A stretch of DNA of 64,000 nt, taken from contig NC_068358.1 in the NCBI RefSeq assembly GCF_020536995.1, forward strand, positions 1,364,001 through 1,428,000, in the 5' to 3' direction. Numbering within the stretch: position 1 is the first letter of the stretch; each line of letters begins with the position of its first letter. A model generated the notes under the pieces. It ran no database searches. It was given only the letters and a program-made list of their open reading frames with translations, and was not told the origin of the DNA. Source of the stretch: Dreissena polymorpha. Lineage: Eukaryota > Mollusca > Bivalvia > Myida > Dreissenidae. The position numbers were made by a program, and so were the translations under genes. Shown piece by piece: positions 13,003-24,496 of the stretch.

Positions 13003-13727
13003 TAGCTCACCTGAGCACTAAGTGCTTAAGGTAAACTATTGTGATCACTCTGTGCCTGGCGTATATTATACTGCTGAGTGTCACTTAGCTTACTACCACT
13101 CTAGAGGACAAACTTTTAATCCAATCTTGATAAAACTTAGTCAGAATGTTTATATTGAAAATATCTAAGCAGAGTCAGAGTCAGGACAAATTTTAGAAAA
13201 CTTTGCGACCACATTTATAACTAAATCTTGATGAAACTTGATCACTAGGTTATAACAGGTGAAACAGTTTCTGAATGTTTATCTGGATAATATGTAGAAC
13301 AAGTCCAAATCTGGGGCATGTACGACTAGAACCGGGGCCTTTAGTTAAAATGTTTACAAAACTTTTACTATTCCAGACGCAACATATATAACTCGAGCTT
13401 GATAAAACTTGGTCAGAAAGTTTTTTTTGTCAATATCTAGGTTTAGTTTATATGTGGGTCGGTTGCATCCAAAAACTATGTAACAAAGTCAAATGTTTAA
13501 ATAATGTTGTTACCACTCTATTGGCCTGTTTAAATAATGTTGTTACCACTCTATTGGCCTGAGTTATTACTCCGTCTTGATAAAATTTTGTCAAAATATT
13601 TATCTTGGCTAAATGGAGGCCATACTTGAATATGGTCAAGTTGGGTCAAAAACTAGCTCACCATGTCAAGTGTTCAACAGTTGGTGTAAGTGGACTCAAG
13701 TGAATGTTTACTGGCCATCTCGTTTTA
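13003..13727 (+). mobile_element. second, older AGCTCACCTGAGC element
   Basis: Same start and unit plan as the copy just upstream, more diverged. It contains a recent 36-bp tandem duplication near 13490-13560 (TAATGTTGTTACCACTCTAT twice). Confidence 0.65.
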
Positions 13728-13952
13728 AAATACAGGGACATGAGAATGCTTTACCTCTGATTTGCCTATTTGCATAAATGTTATGTATTTGTGGAGCAAA
13801 CTACTTCCATGTGTCAAGATTTGAAACTTGAAAAATGTCATCACCATGAAGTGTAGAAGTGCAAGACATAATTTTAACATGCAAAGATCCACTTATTCCA
13901 GAGTTATAAGCCCTTAAACTAAGTGATGGGCATGGCATAGCCACCATATAAA

Positions 13953-15825
13953 ACTAGAGCTTTGTCACAGACATGACGTATACCCCCACTTGCTGCATTG
14001 ACACAGAGTATTTTACATGCTGTCTTCACAAAACAAGAGAAAATAATTTATGGCGATTTTTTAGAATTATTATGCCATTATCATTTATGGCCATTTTGAA
14101 CTCTTGAATTCTTTGGCATGACACATTGTCCAATGACTGTGAACAAAATTAATGTACAGAGTCATTTTAAAATCTCACAATGAATGACATAGTTATGGCC
14201 TGAACAAGCTCATTTATGGCCATTTTTGACTTTTGAACTCCAAGTGTGACCTTGACCTTGGAGATATGGGCGTAATTCTTTCGCATGACACACTGTCCAA
14301 TTATTGTGAACAAATGTACTGAGTAATTTTAAATCTCACAATGAATGACATAGTCATTGCCCGGACAAGATCATTTATGGCCATTTTACCTTTGAACTCA
14401 AAGTGTGACCTTGGAGATATCGACGTATTCTTTCGCATGACACACCGTCCAATGATTGTGAACAAATGTACCGAGTAATTTTCAAGTCTCACAATGAATG
14501 ACATAGTTATGGCCCGGACAAGATCATTTATGGCCATTTTTTACCTTTGAACTCAAAGTGTGACCTTGACATTGCAGATATGGTTGTAATTCTTTCGCAT
14601 GACACACCGTCCAATGATGGTGAGCAAATGTGCCAAATGATAAAATCTCAAAATGAATGACATAGTTATGGCCTTGACAAGCTCATTTATGGCCATTTTT
14701 AGCTCGGCTGTTTTTGGAGAAAACCCGAGGTATTGTCAAAGCCAGCTCGTGTCCGTCGTCGTGTCGTCCGCTTTGTGCTAAAACCTTTACATTTTGTCAA
14801 GGTTTTGAACATTGCCTCTAAAATCAAAGTGCTTCAATCTACAACTCTGAAACTTCGTATGTAGCTGCACCTTGACTAGCTCTACATGCCACACCCATTT
14901 TTGGGTCACTAGGTCAAAGGTCACTTTGACCTCTAAAAAATAAATAAAAAAATCTGACAAGCTTTCATTTATTCAAAACTGCACCCGAGCGTGGCATCCG
15001 TTATGCGGTGCTCTTGTTAACCTTTGAACTCAAAGTGTGACCTTGACCTTGGAGATATCGACGTTATTCTTTGGCATAACACACCATCCAATGATGGTAA
15101 ACAAATGTGCCAAATGATTTCGAAAAACACAATGAACGACATAGTTATGGCCCAGACAAGCTCATTTATGGCCATTTTTGACCTTTGAACTCAAAGTGTG
15201 ACCTTGACCTTGAAGATATCAACGTAATTCTTTTGCATGAAAAACTGTTCAATAATGGTGAACAAATGTGCCAAATGATTTTAAAATCTCACAATCAACG
15301 ACATAGTTATGGCCCGGAAAAGCTCATTTTTGACCTTTGAACTCAAAGTGTGACCTTGACCTTGGAGATATTGACATAATTCTTTCGCATGAAACACCGT
15401 CTAATGATGGTGAACAAATGTGCCAAATGATTTTAAAGTCTCACAATAAATGACAAAGTTATGGCGCAGACAAGCTCATTTATGTGCAACTCCAAGTGTG
15501 ACCTTGACCTTGGAGATATCGTCGTACTTATTTCGCATGACACACCGTCCCATGATGGTGAACAAATGTATCAAGTCATTTTAAAATCTAACGATAAATG
15601 ACATAGTTATGGTGCGGACAAACTTACAGTTCAAAACGCACTAAGTGACCCCGTGACCTAGTTTTTTGACCCGGCATGACCCATATTCAAACTTGACCTA
15701 GACATCATCTAAATACAACTTCTGACCAAGTTTGGTGAAGATCGGGTAAAATTTTTGGGACAGACCAACCGACAGACCGACAAAGTGGCTCCTATATAGC
15801 TCCCATTACCAATGATATAAAATGG
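13953..15825 (+). mobile_element. ACTAGAGCTTTGTCACAG element with about 185-bp tandem units
   Basis: Starts ACTAGAGCTTTGTCACAGAC. It holds about eight units with TGTGACCTTGACCTTGGAGA, TCTTTCGCATGACACACC and AATGACATAGTTATGGCCC, then a tail with CCGACAGACCGACAAAGTGG. A second copy lies at 35.34-36.63 kb. The element is split by a nested AGCTCGGCTG element. No coding capacity. Confidence 0.8.
14699..15018 (+). mobile_element. nested AGCTCGGCTG element, copy 2
   Basis: Interrupts a unit of the surrounding array. The host text stops after GGCCATTTTT and resumes at ACCTTTGAACTC. TTA at both edges fits a TA or TTA target duplication. Confidence 0.75.
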
Positions 15826-16815
15826 GAAGTTTGTGGAGCATACTACATTAAAATTTCTCAAGCACTTAAATTAGAATAGTATGTCACATCGATGAAGAGT
15901 GAATGTGAAAATCACAGTTTTCAAATGCATTGATCCACTTGTTCCTGATTAAGGTCCCTTTAAACATAGCCATGCATACATGGCAGCATGGCCTGATGTG
16001 AATGACTTGCGTGCCATGGAAGGAGCATCCAACTCTTGCAGAACATTGCTTCAATCCCCATACATGCTCATAATTGTTTAATGGTGTTCAAACATTAACA
16101 GTTTTTCCCAATTTGTTTCCTATTTAACTAAATTAATAAATGTTAGTGTATGATTATTTTCAATGTCTATTACATTTAATTCAGTTACTGCATAAACCAT
16201 ATGAAGCAAATTTGGCACAACTGAAAAAAAGCAATTATTCTTTCACATACCAAGTAATACTCAATTAATTTTCAGAAGGGCTTTTGTCAAAAAGTGATTT
16301 TTTTATCATATATTATTTGTTTAACTATCAGTATCATTAGCTATGGAAGCTCATTTGACTGCATTGGATGAGTATCGTATTCTTGATATAGCAAACAATT
16401 TTCCTCTTCATCATCAATGATATTATAGCAGCTTCAATCATCATATCAGTGCAAGCTCCATATGGAACAAAATGTGTCATGTATGGATTTTATTTGAATG
16501 CAGCATACAGCTGAAATGCAATTCTTCAATATTGATATTTAATTTATTAGTACCAATTATCAATTTAATCATATATGAACTCATGTTTTGGTAATTCAAA
16601 TTAAAGACTAACAAAATGTTGTTTATTGTCTGTATTTACCCGGTACTTTCAATTATACACACAGTTCTACAATAATAGCTATTTACAACACAACACATTA
16701 ACAATTGTTTAACAACAATAGTGTACTTTATCCTTACAACCATCACACATTCTTCCTGGTGAGCTGGTATACCAGTACCAAGTACTTACACTTATTCCAG
16801 CTGTATCTAAATTAG
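15826..16815. other. intergenic, nothing identified
   Basis: AT-rich unique-looking sequence without a supportable ORF, RNA or repeat. Confidence 0.3.
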
Positions 16816-17067
16816 CCGTGCTCTGTTAAAACGGGTGAACTGCATGTGTGAAAAGTGTCGTCCCAGATAAGCCTGTGCAGTCCGCACAGGCTAATAAGTG
16901 ACGACACTTTCTGCTTTTGTGATATTTTCTGTTTAAAGAAAGTCTCTTCTTAGCAAAAATCTAGTTTAGGCGGATAGTGTCATCCCTGATTAGCCTGTGC
17001 AGACTGCACAGGCTAATCTGGGATGACACTTTACGCACATGCATTAAACCCCTTTTTCACAGAGCAT
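16816..17067 (+). mobile_element. GTGTCGTCC MITE, full-length copy
   Basis: About 250 bp. Left half has AAAAGTGTCGTCCCAGATAA and GCCTGTGCAGTCCGCACAGG; right half mirrors it with GATTAGCCTGTGCAGACTGC and GGATGACACTTTACGCAC. The inner part reads GAAAGTCTCTTCTTAGCAAA. About ten copies or fragments occur in this window. Confidence 0.9.
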
Positions 17068-18487
17068 TGCCCAAATATTAAAAGAAACACATCAAGTGGG
17101 ACTATAAGCACATCTTATGTGTTTATTAAGTAACAAAAATTAGTTTACATTAATAAGTAGAGAAATGTTAAATTGCAATATATTGCCACAAAACATTGAG
17201 TTTTAAATTTTACCATTGTCTGCATGTTCAGTGATGGCTACATATGATCTGATACAAGTATGTGATCATAGATTCCTCTAAAATATTTTAAAGAATATAA
17301 ACAAAATTAAATAGTACATGATGAAAGTAGGTACACTAGTGTCTAAACAACATTTCAATAACAATTTGATTTTAATCATGATTGATACAAATAATACACT
17401 CAATATCTGAAACATATTGAATGGGGAACACATTCAAGGGACTTAATTAGCCCACAGTTTGACAATTTCAAACCAATTAAAAAATGATTTAAAAAAACTA
17501 ACATTGTATTCAAAGTGACATTATAACTCGCATTACTAAGAGGAATATGTTAAACATAGATTCAATATTAGGTTTTTGGTTTATCATCAATCAAAATTGA
17601 TAAAATTCATACTGTTGTTAATCAAGCTTGTGGAACACTTTTTATTTACTTTGGAAAATATCTGTGTTTCTTACATTGTGTTGAACATTCTCTGAATTAT
17701 GGCCAAGTGGTAACCCATGTTGTGGCAAAAATCTGTGAACAATCTTGGTGCATAATATTTATAGCAAGATACTTTTATTACATCCTCTTTGTGAGAGAAC
17801 ATGAATTTAAATGTAAATTGTCTTGAAAATGTATAGCACAATATACATCAATAATATCTCATTCATTTCCAACATACATGTATATAGTAAAGAATTACTT
17901 AAGCACGCGTTCTGTTCTCATTCTTGGCGAACAAGACATAATTATGTTTTGGCAATATGATTGTTTCACAAGAATTATAATTCACAGTAACTATAGGCGG
18001 TCTTTTCAAAATCATACCATAATGTATGCTCCAAATTAGGGGCAGTTACTTTTTAATGTGTGACAAGCACAAAATTGTATGTTGATGATTGTGGTGTTAA
18101 TGAATTACCTGCTTCCCTTGGTTTTTCATTCCTATCAACTTGTATTATTATACATGGTTTGTTCATCATTCAATGATAAATTCTTTCACAAAGGAGTAAA
18201 TTATATGACAATTACTATTGGAGTTGTCAATCTGCAACCTGCTGTTTTCTTCAGCGTCCATATTCACCATGCTGCAGGAATTTCTACACAGTAGTAAAGT
18301 AAAAGGTAAAATGAAAATTTTTCTGGCCATACATATATCCTAGGAACAATTTTCTGAATAATGTGAAGAGAAGCAAGTGCAGGAAGAACAGAAGGCAAAG
18401 CCGAAGAAAAGGGAGAAAAATATTTAACATGTATGCTAACTTTTTACTATATGAGTGGTGCTCTTGGCTTAACTTGGACAAAACTTT
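17068..18487. other. intergenic, nothing identified
   Basis: AT-rich sequence. The short ORFs at 18079-18481 on both strands show no family features. Confidence 0.3.
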
Positions 18488-18627
18488 CCGCTGGTTCCTT
18501 AAAGGAAGTCTCTTCTTAGCAAAATTCAGTTTAGGTTGAAAGTGTTATTCCTAATTGCAGACTACGTAGGCTAATAAAGGAGGATACTGTACCCACATGC
18601 ATAAAGCACCATTTTCAAAGAGCAAGG
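18488..18627 (+). mobile_element. 3' half of GTGTCGTCC MITE
   Basis: Keeps GGAAGTCTCTTCTTAGCAAA and a decayed right arm ending near the ACCCACATGCATAAAGCACC terminus. Confidence 0.65.
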
Positions 18628-18656
18628 CTCAGTTTATGTTTATGGACAATATGGCA

Positions 18657-18791
18657 TTAACCCTTTGCATGCTGGGAAATTTGTCGTCTGCTAAAATGTC
18701 GTCTGCTGAATTTCTAAAATGTGGCGTCTCATTTGGATCCAAACTGTTTGCAAAGGCCTTCAAAATTCGGTTCCCGCACTGAAAGGGTTAA
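18657..18791 (+). mobile_element. piggyBac-like TTAA MITE, family A, internally deleted copy
   Basis: Flanked by TTAA. Starts TTAACCCTTTGCATGCTGGG and ends CACTGAAAGGGTTAA. It lacks most of the hairpin seen in the longer copies. Confidence 0.8.
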
Positions 18792-19049
18792 TATATTTGC
18801 AGCTTTGTTGAATCATGTGTTTAACAATTAGTGCTCTAGACTCCAAACAAGTTCATGAACTATGGGCTTGTCCCATAAGGTTTGACAGCTGTGTACTTGT
18901 CCAAATATTTATATTACTGTATTATAAAGAATTCTGTTAAAAAAACTCAATTGTGTTACAAGTGTGAAGTTTATATTAATGTTCCTTTGTGTAAGTCTTA
19001 CAGTTTATCTTAATGCTTCCATCATAATTATAATTGAGCCAGTTTCTGG

Positions 19050-19273
19050 CAGAAGCATGCTTAAGGCATTTGGGTAGTGTCATCCAAGATAAGCCTGTGG
19101 AGTATGCACGGGCTTATCAGGGACAACACTTGGCGCTTTTGAAGAATTTTTCATTTAAAGGAAGTCTCTTTAAGAAAAATGTAGTGAAGGCTGAAAGTGT
19201 CAACCCAGATCAGCCTGTGGGGACTGCACAGGCTACACTTCACGCATATGCATTAAGACATATTTTCCAAGAG
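19050..19273 (+). mobile_element. GTGTCGTCC MITE, diverged copy
   Basis: Both arms are recognisable (AAGATAAGCCTGTGGAG; CAGATCAGCCTGTGGGGACT) around AAAGGAAGTCTCTTTAAGAA. A 154-codon ORF (19034-19498) is a by-product of this insertion. Confidence 0.75.
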
Positions 19274-19574
19274 TCCAATTGGAAGTCAAATGAAATTTCA
19301 ACAGCAGAAACAGAAAGCAGAGGGAAAGACAAGAAAGGAGTAGAAGACAACACAAGAGTATACAGAAAATACAATTTTTTTATTTGTTTGATACAAATGA
19401 ATTTTCAGTTTCTGCCAGAAAGTAAATCCCAGATTCAAAATGTATTCACCTTATGTTCAAAACATGAAACAAAATGTTACAAAAATCTATTGAACTGAGG
19501 AAATGATGATGACGCTAATATACCAAACATACAAAGATTATATATAAAATAGTCAAAACAGGCTACCAACATAA

Positions 19575-19755
19575 AAAACAACATGAAATAAAGATGAAAA
19601 CAAAAATAAACATGAAAAAAGATGAAAAGAAAAATAAACATGAACAAAAGATGAAAACTAAAATAAACATGAAAATAAGATGGAAAGAAAAATAAACATG
19701 AAAAAAGATGAAAAGAAAAATAAACATAAAAAAAAGATGAAAAGAAAAATGAACT
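19575..19755 (+). repeat. A-rich tandem repeat, about 32-bp unit
   Basis: About six units of the form AAATAAACATGAAAAAAGAT followed by GAAAAGAA. The F/Y-rich minus-strand ORFs here are low-complexity artefacts. Confidence 0.8.
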
Positions 19756-20039
19756 GTACATATAAAACAAAAACAAATAATTGCATGAATTATTTCAAAA
19801 TGTGTTCGTTGAAGAAAATGAATTAAAAGGCTCACTTGCTAGCTCTACAAAAAAACTACACACTACATTGTAAAAAAATGATTTGTTTTCATTACAAAAT
19901 AGAGAACTCCTGTAATCATAAGTAATATTAATTGTTAAAAGGGTTAACACTATTAAAGAATGTCATTTTAAATAAATGCTATTTACAAACCAAGAAAAAA
20001 AGTTTGCTGTTTAAAATTAGCATGCTAAAAGGTATAATG

Positions 20040-20850
20040 TTACCAAAACCAGTAACGCTTATTGTGTCAATGTCGCTCAAAAACCTTGTGCTAGGAGTAA
20101 ATGTTGCTCAAAGCTCTAGTGTCAGGTGGGTAAATGCACTAAAAACTCTAGTGCTAGTGTGCAAATGTAAATAAAAACTCAAGTGCTATGTATGTAAATG
20201 ACACTCAAAACTCTTCAGTTACATATGTAAATGTCACTCATAACTAATGCTAAGTCTGTAAATGTCACTCACAAATCTAGTGCTAAGTGTGTAAATGTCC
20301 CTCAAAAATCTAGTGCTTTGTGTGTAAATGTCCATAAAAACAGTAGTGCTGTGTGTGTAAATTCCCCTTAAAATTCTAGTCTTAGGTGTGTAAATGTCAC
20401 ACTAAAATCTAGTGCCATGTGTGTAAATGTCCCTAAAAAATCTAGTGCTATGTGTGTAAATGTCACTAAAAAATCTAGTGCTATGTGTGTAAATGACACT
20501 CAAAACAGTAGTGCTGTGTGTGTAAGTTCCACTTTAAATTCTAGTCCTAGGTGTGTAAATATTGCTAAAAAATCTAGTGCCATGTTAGTACGTGTCACTT
20601 TAAAATCTAGTGCTAAGTGTGTAAATGTCACTCAAAACTGTAGTGCTAGGTGTGTAAATGCCACTTAAAACTCAATAGCTAGGTGTGTAGCTAAAAATCG
20701 AATGTTAGAGATGTACATATCACTAAAAAACTCTATTGTTAGGTATGTTAATGTTATGTCAAAAATCTAGCCCTAGGGTTGTAAATGCTTTTCAAAACTT
20801 AACTGCTAGGTGCATAGATGTAAAAAGTACAATGCTATGTATGAAATGAC
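20040..20850 (+). repeat. 32-bp minisatellite, about 25 units
   Basis: Unit near AAATCTAGTGCTATGTGTGT followed by AAATGTCACTCA. Units are fairly diverged. An 83-codon ORF at 20417-20668 is the repeat read in one frame. Confidence 0.85.
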
Positions 20851-20935
20851 ATTCAACAAGTTTGATGATGACAAGATTAATTTTGTTTATGTTAGACTAG
20901 AGTGTGGAAAACATTTATGTTGAAAAATTAGGATT

Positions 20936-21590
20936 ATTGAAGGGTCATATTCCCGGCCTCTGACCATAGCACGATGTCGGGCCTGAGGTTTTTCTGTACA
21001 ATACTTGGGAAGACCAGCTTCTTGTCAAGGTCAACCTTCATGCTCCATCTGGTTGTGCTATTGAGAATTGAGGTTTTCTGTGTCTGCTGTCTCTCTGCAG
21101 TTTCACCCGGCTTCATAGGTTGATTAGATGTTGTCACTGGGCACTACTGGGTTCCTTTTTCCTTTCTTGTTTAAGCTAGGCAGCCGCCTTTCAGAGGACG
21201 TTGTGGTGCTGCCATCTGTATCTTCCTTGTGACAGAGCTGTAGGGCAGCAAGAAAGAACATGTTCTTGAGTGCCGGGACGATCATAAAGTTTGCATTCAG
21301 GATCTGGTATGAGTCCCAAACAGCTGAGGTTTGCAGTGGACAGTAGGAGGTCATGGACTGACATATGGAGGAAGGAAAGTCTGACGGAGTCATACTTGCA
21401 GATGGCGTACCAGGTCAATTTCCTGTCTAGTATATTACATGTTATCCATGCTCCCTGTGTTACCATTTCTATCGCTCTCTTGTCTCTTGTTTTCTTCTGC
21501 CCTCCTGACTTTTGCCTGGATCAGGGCTCACTGCTCCCTCTTGTCTGCTCTACTTCACAGAAGTGATTTTGTTTCTCCAATCCCATAATG
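20936..21590 (-). mobile_element. retroelement fragment, left arm of an inverted pair
   Basis: Minus-strand translation contains LTWYAICKYDSVRLSFL, a Cys/His-type segment with LYDRPGTQEHVLSCCPTALS and QGRYRW. I associate this with the C-terminal zinc-binding region of retroelement polymerases common in marine invertebrates. Family not certain, non-LTR type suspected. Broken fossil without reverse-transcriptase core. Confidence 0.55.
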
Positions 21591-21649
21591 TTGGACAACA
21601 GTCAATCCTACAATGCCTCTTTGCTTGAGGAAATTCTCAGATTGACTGG

Positions 21650-22292
21650 AATTGGCTCAAGGTTGAAGAAATTGTAGGTTTAACTGTTGTCGGACGTCAG
21701 GGGATAGGGAGCTACAAAACCCCTTCTGTAATGCAGATCAGACAAGAAAGAGAGGTGCACCTTGATCCAGGCAGAAGTCAGGAGGGCAGAAGAAATCAAG
21801 AGACAAGTTAGAGCGATAGAAATGGTAACACAGGGAGCATGGATAACATGTAATATACTAGACAGAAAATTGACCTGGGACGACATCTGGAAGTACGACT
21901 CCATCATACTTTCCTTCCTCCTCAGGTCAGTCCATGACCTCCTACCATCCCCCGCAACCCTCTGCCATTAGAGGCTTATACCAGATCCGGAATGCAAACT
22001 TTGTGATTGTCCTGTCACTCTAAAACATGTCCTTTCTTGCTGCCCTACAGCTCTGTCACAAGGAAGATACAGATAGCATCACGACAACGTCATCAGAGAG
22101 GTGGCTAACTGGCTTGAACAGGAAAGGAAATAGGAACGCAGTAGAATCTTGTGACAACATATAATCAACTAAATAAAGCCGGGTGAAACTGCACATAGAC
22201 AGCAGACACGGATAACCTCAATTCCTAACGGCCCAACCGGATGGAGCATTAAGATTGATCTAGATGAGAACCTGGTCTTCCCAAGTATGATG
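21650..22292 (+). mobile_element. retroelement fragment, right arm of an inverted pair
   Basis: Same sequence as the left arm in opposite orientation, head-to-head with about 60 bp between. It reads LTWDDIWKYDSIILSFL and RSVHDLLPSPATL. It ends where the 31-bp minisatellite begins. Broken fossil. Confidence 0.55.
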
Positions 22293-23240
22293 TTATTACA
22301 TGAAGAACATTGTGATTGAGATGACTTTACATTAAGAACATAGTGATTGCCATGACATTAATTGAAACACATAGTGATTGCGATGACATTGTTTGAAACA
22401 CATCGTGATTGGGATGACATTACATGAAACACATAGTGATTGAGATGACATTACATAAACCACATAGTGATTGAGATGACATTACATGAATCACATAGTG
22501 ATTGCAATGACATTACATGAAACACATAGTGATTGAGATGACATTACATGAAACACATAGTGATTTAGATGACATTACATACATAGTGATTTAGATGACA
22601 TTACATGAAAAACATAGTGATTTTGATGACATTACATGAAAAACATAGTGATTTAGATGACATTACATGAATCACATAGTGACTGTGATGACATTACATG
22701 AAACACATATTGATTGAGATGACATTACACAAAGCACATAGTGATTGAGATGACATTACATAAAGCACATTGATTGAGATGACATTACACAAAGCACATA
22801 TTGATTGAGATAACATTACACAAAGCACATAGTGATTGAGATGACATTACATGAAGCACATAGTGATTGTGATGACATGACATGAAGCACATAGTAATTG
22901 AAATGCCATAACATGAACCACATAGTGATTGAGATGACATTACATGAACCACATAGTGATTTAGATGACATTACATGAACCACATAGTAATTGAGATGAC
23001 ATTACATTAATCACATAGTGATTGTGATGACATTACATGAACCACATAGTGATTGAGATGACATTACATGAAACATATAATATTGAGATGACATTACACA
23101 AAACACATGGTGATTGAGATGAAATTACATGAAACATATAATGATGACATTATGATGACATACATTTAAATTCACTGTAAGCGAGATGAAATTTAATGAA
23201 ATACATAGTAACTGAGATGACATCAAATAAAATGCATAGA
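22293..23240 (+). repeat. 31-bp minisatellite, about 30 units
   Basis: Unit ACATTACATGAAACACATAG followed by TGATTGAGATG. Variants include AAAGCACAT units that are shorter by a few bases. No unique spacers. Confidence 0.9.
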
Positions 23241-24496
23241 GATGGCATCACATGGAATATACATATATTCATTGTGTCAAGCTAAATGTAGTTTGAGTGA
23301 TATTTATAAAAGAATTAATCAAATGAAATTATGCTTGGAAGTGAGCCTTTTTTTCTATAAAATTTGACCAAAATTTCAAAAGGTCTTGCGCCGAACTCCC
23401 CAAAATAAAAATTCTGAAAATAATATGTAGTTTTTATGTTAATGTACAAACAAACAAATTATTTTGTTAAGTGAAAAACAAAACAAAAAAAACGCAACAA
23501 CAAACAAACATAATTTAACATAAAAACAAATGATTTTTTTTTGGAATTTACAATTTTAAACTTTTTTTATATTTTTATATTTTTTAACATTTTTTATTTA
23601 TTTTAATGATTTAATTTCATAACGTATTTTGCTTACAAAATAAAACATTGAAATGAACATATAAAAATTCTTAAAATATTTTCTAATTTTTATGTAAATG
23701 CACAAACAAAAATTTATTTAGTTAAGTGAAAACAACAACAAAAACAAATAATTTGAGATTAAAAACAAATGAACAATAACAAGCATAAGTAAAAGATTTT
23801 TTGAATTTTTACAATTTTTAACTTTTTTTGTTTTTTATTTTTTTTAAACATTTTTTTTGTATTTCAACTTTATAACGTATTTATCAGGTGTTTTTTTTCT
23901 TAAAGAATAATAAATTGAAAAGCATTAATGGTCTCAATTACAAAAAAAAAAGAATCTGGGATTTAATTATATATTTTTTTGAAGTTTTTGGCAGACAGCT
24001 TTTTCAGAAATAAGATCTGAAAGGAAGAAAGAGATTTTTAGGAAAGGAAGATAAAAAAGATCACAAATCTAGAAGACCTCAGCATTGAAAGAGAACAGCA
24101 GAAGTTTGAAAATAATGATACAACATGAATATTGCTAGGCAAATAATGATGAAATAACTATTTCTAAACATAAAATGACCCAACAACATTAAAATATCAA
24201 ACTCATAAGTAACAGAACTGGAATGCTTGTAAGAGTATTCTTTAAATATATAAAGTGAAAACAACATAATGTCTATCAGTCTTTATCTGGTTCAATTGAT
24301 ACTTTTAGACCTTTTAGAGGATATTTCTATGATACTTGACTGGTACATAATATATCCAGGAAAACATGGTGGTTGTAATTGCTACCTTTCAAACAAATGA
24401 AGATAACATAACCACAAGCAATTAATGGTTAAATAACCACAAGTAAATGTACTTACTTAAAAATAGATGTTGAAAGATGGATGAGTGTTGAGTTGA
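23241..24496. other. AT-rich flank and presumed FKBP8 3' UTR
   Basis: Contains a diverged direct duplication of about 240 bp (23.41-23.64 and 23.66-23.89 kb) with GTTAAGTGAAAAC and poly-T/poly-A runs. The part adjoining 24497 should be FKBP8 3' UTR, though I cannot fix its end. Confidence 0.4.

Noticed and set aside
19034-19498. 154-codon + strand ORF
   Set aside because: Most of it is the GTGTCGTCC MITE, and the frame has no similarity to a protein family.
22293-23240. CRISPR-like regular repeats
   Set aside because: Units abut without unique spacers, and the genome is animal, so this is a minisatellite.
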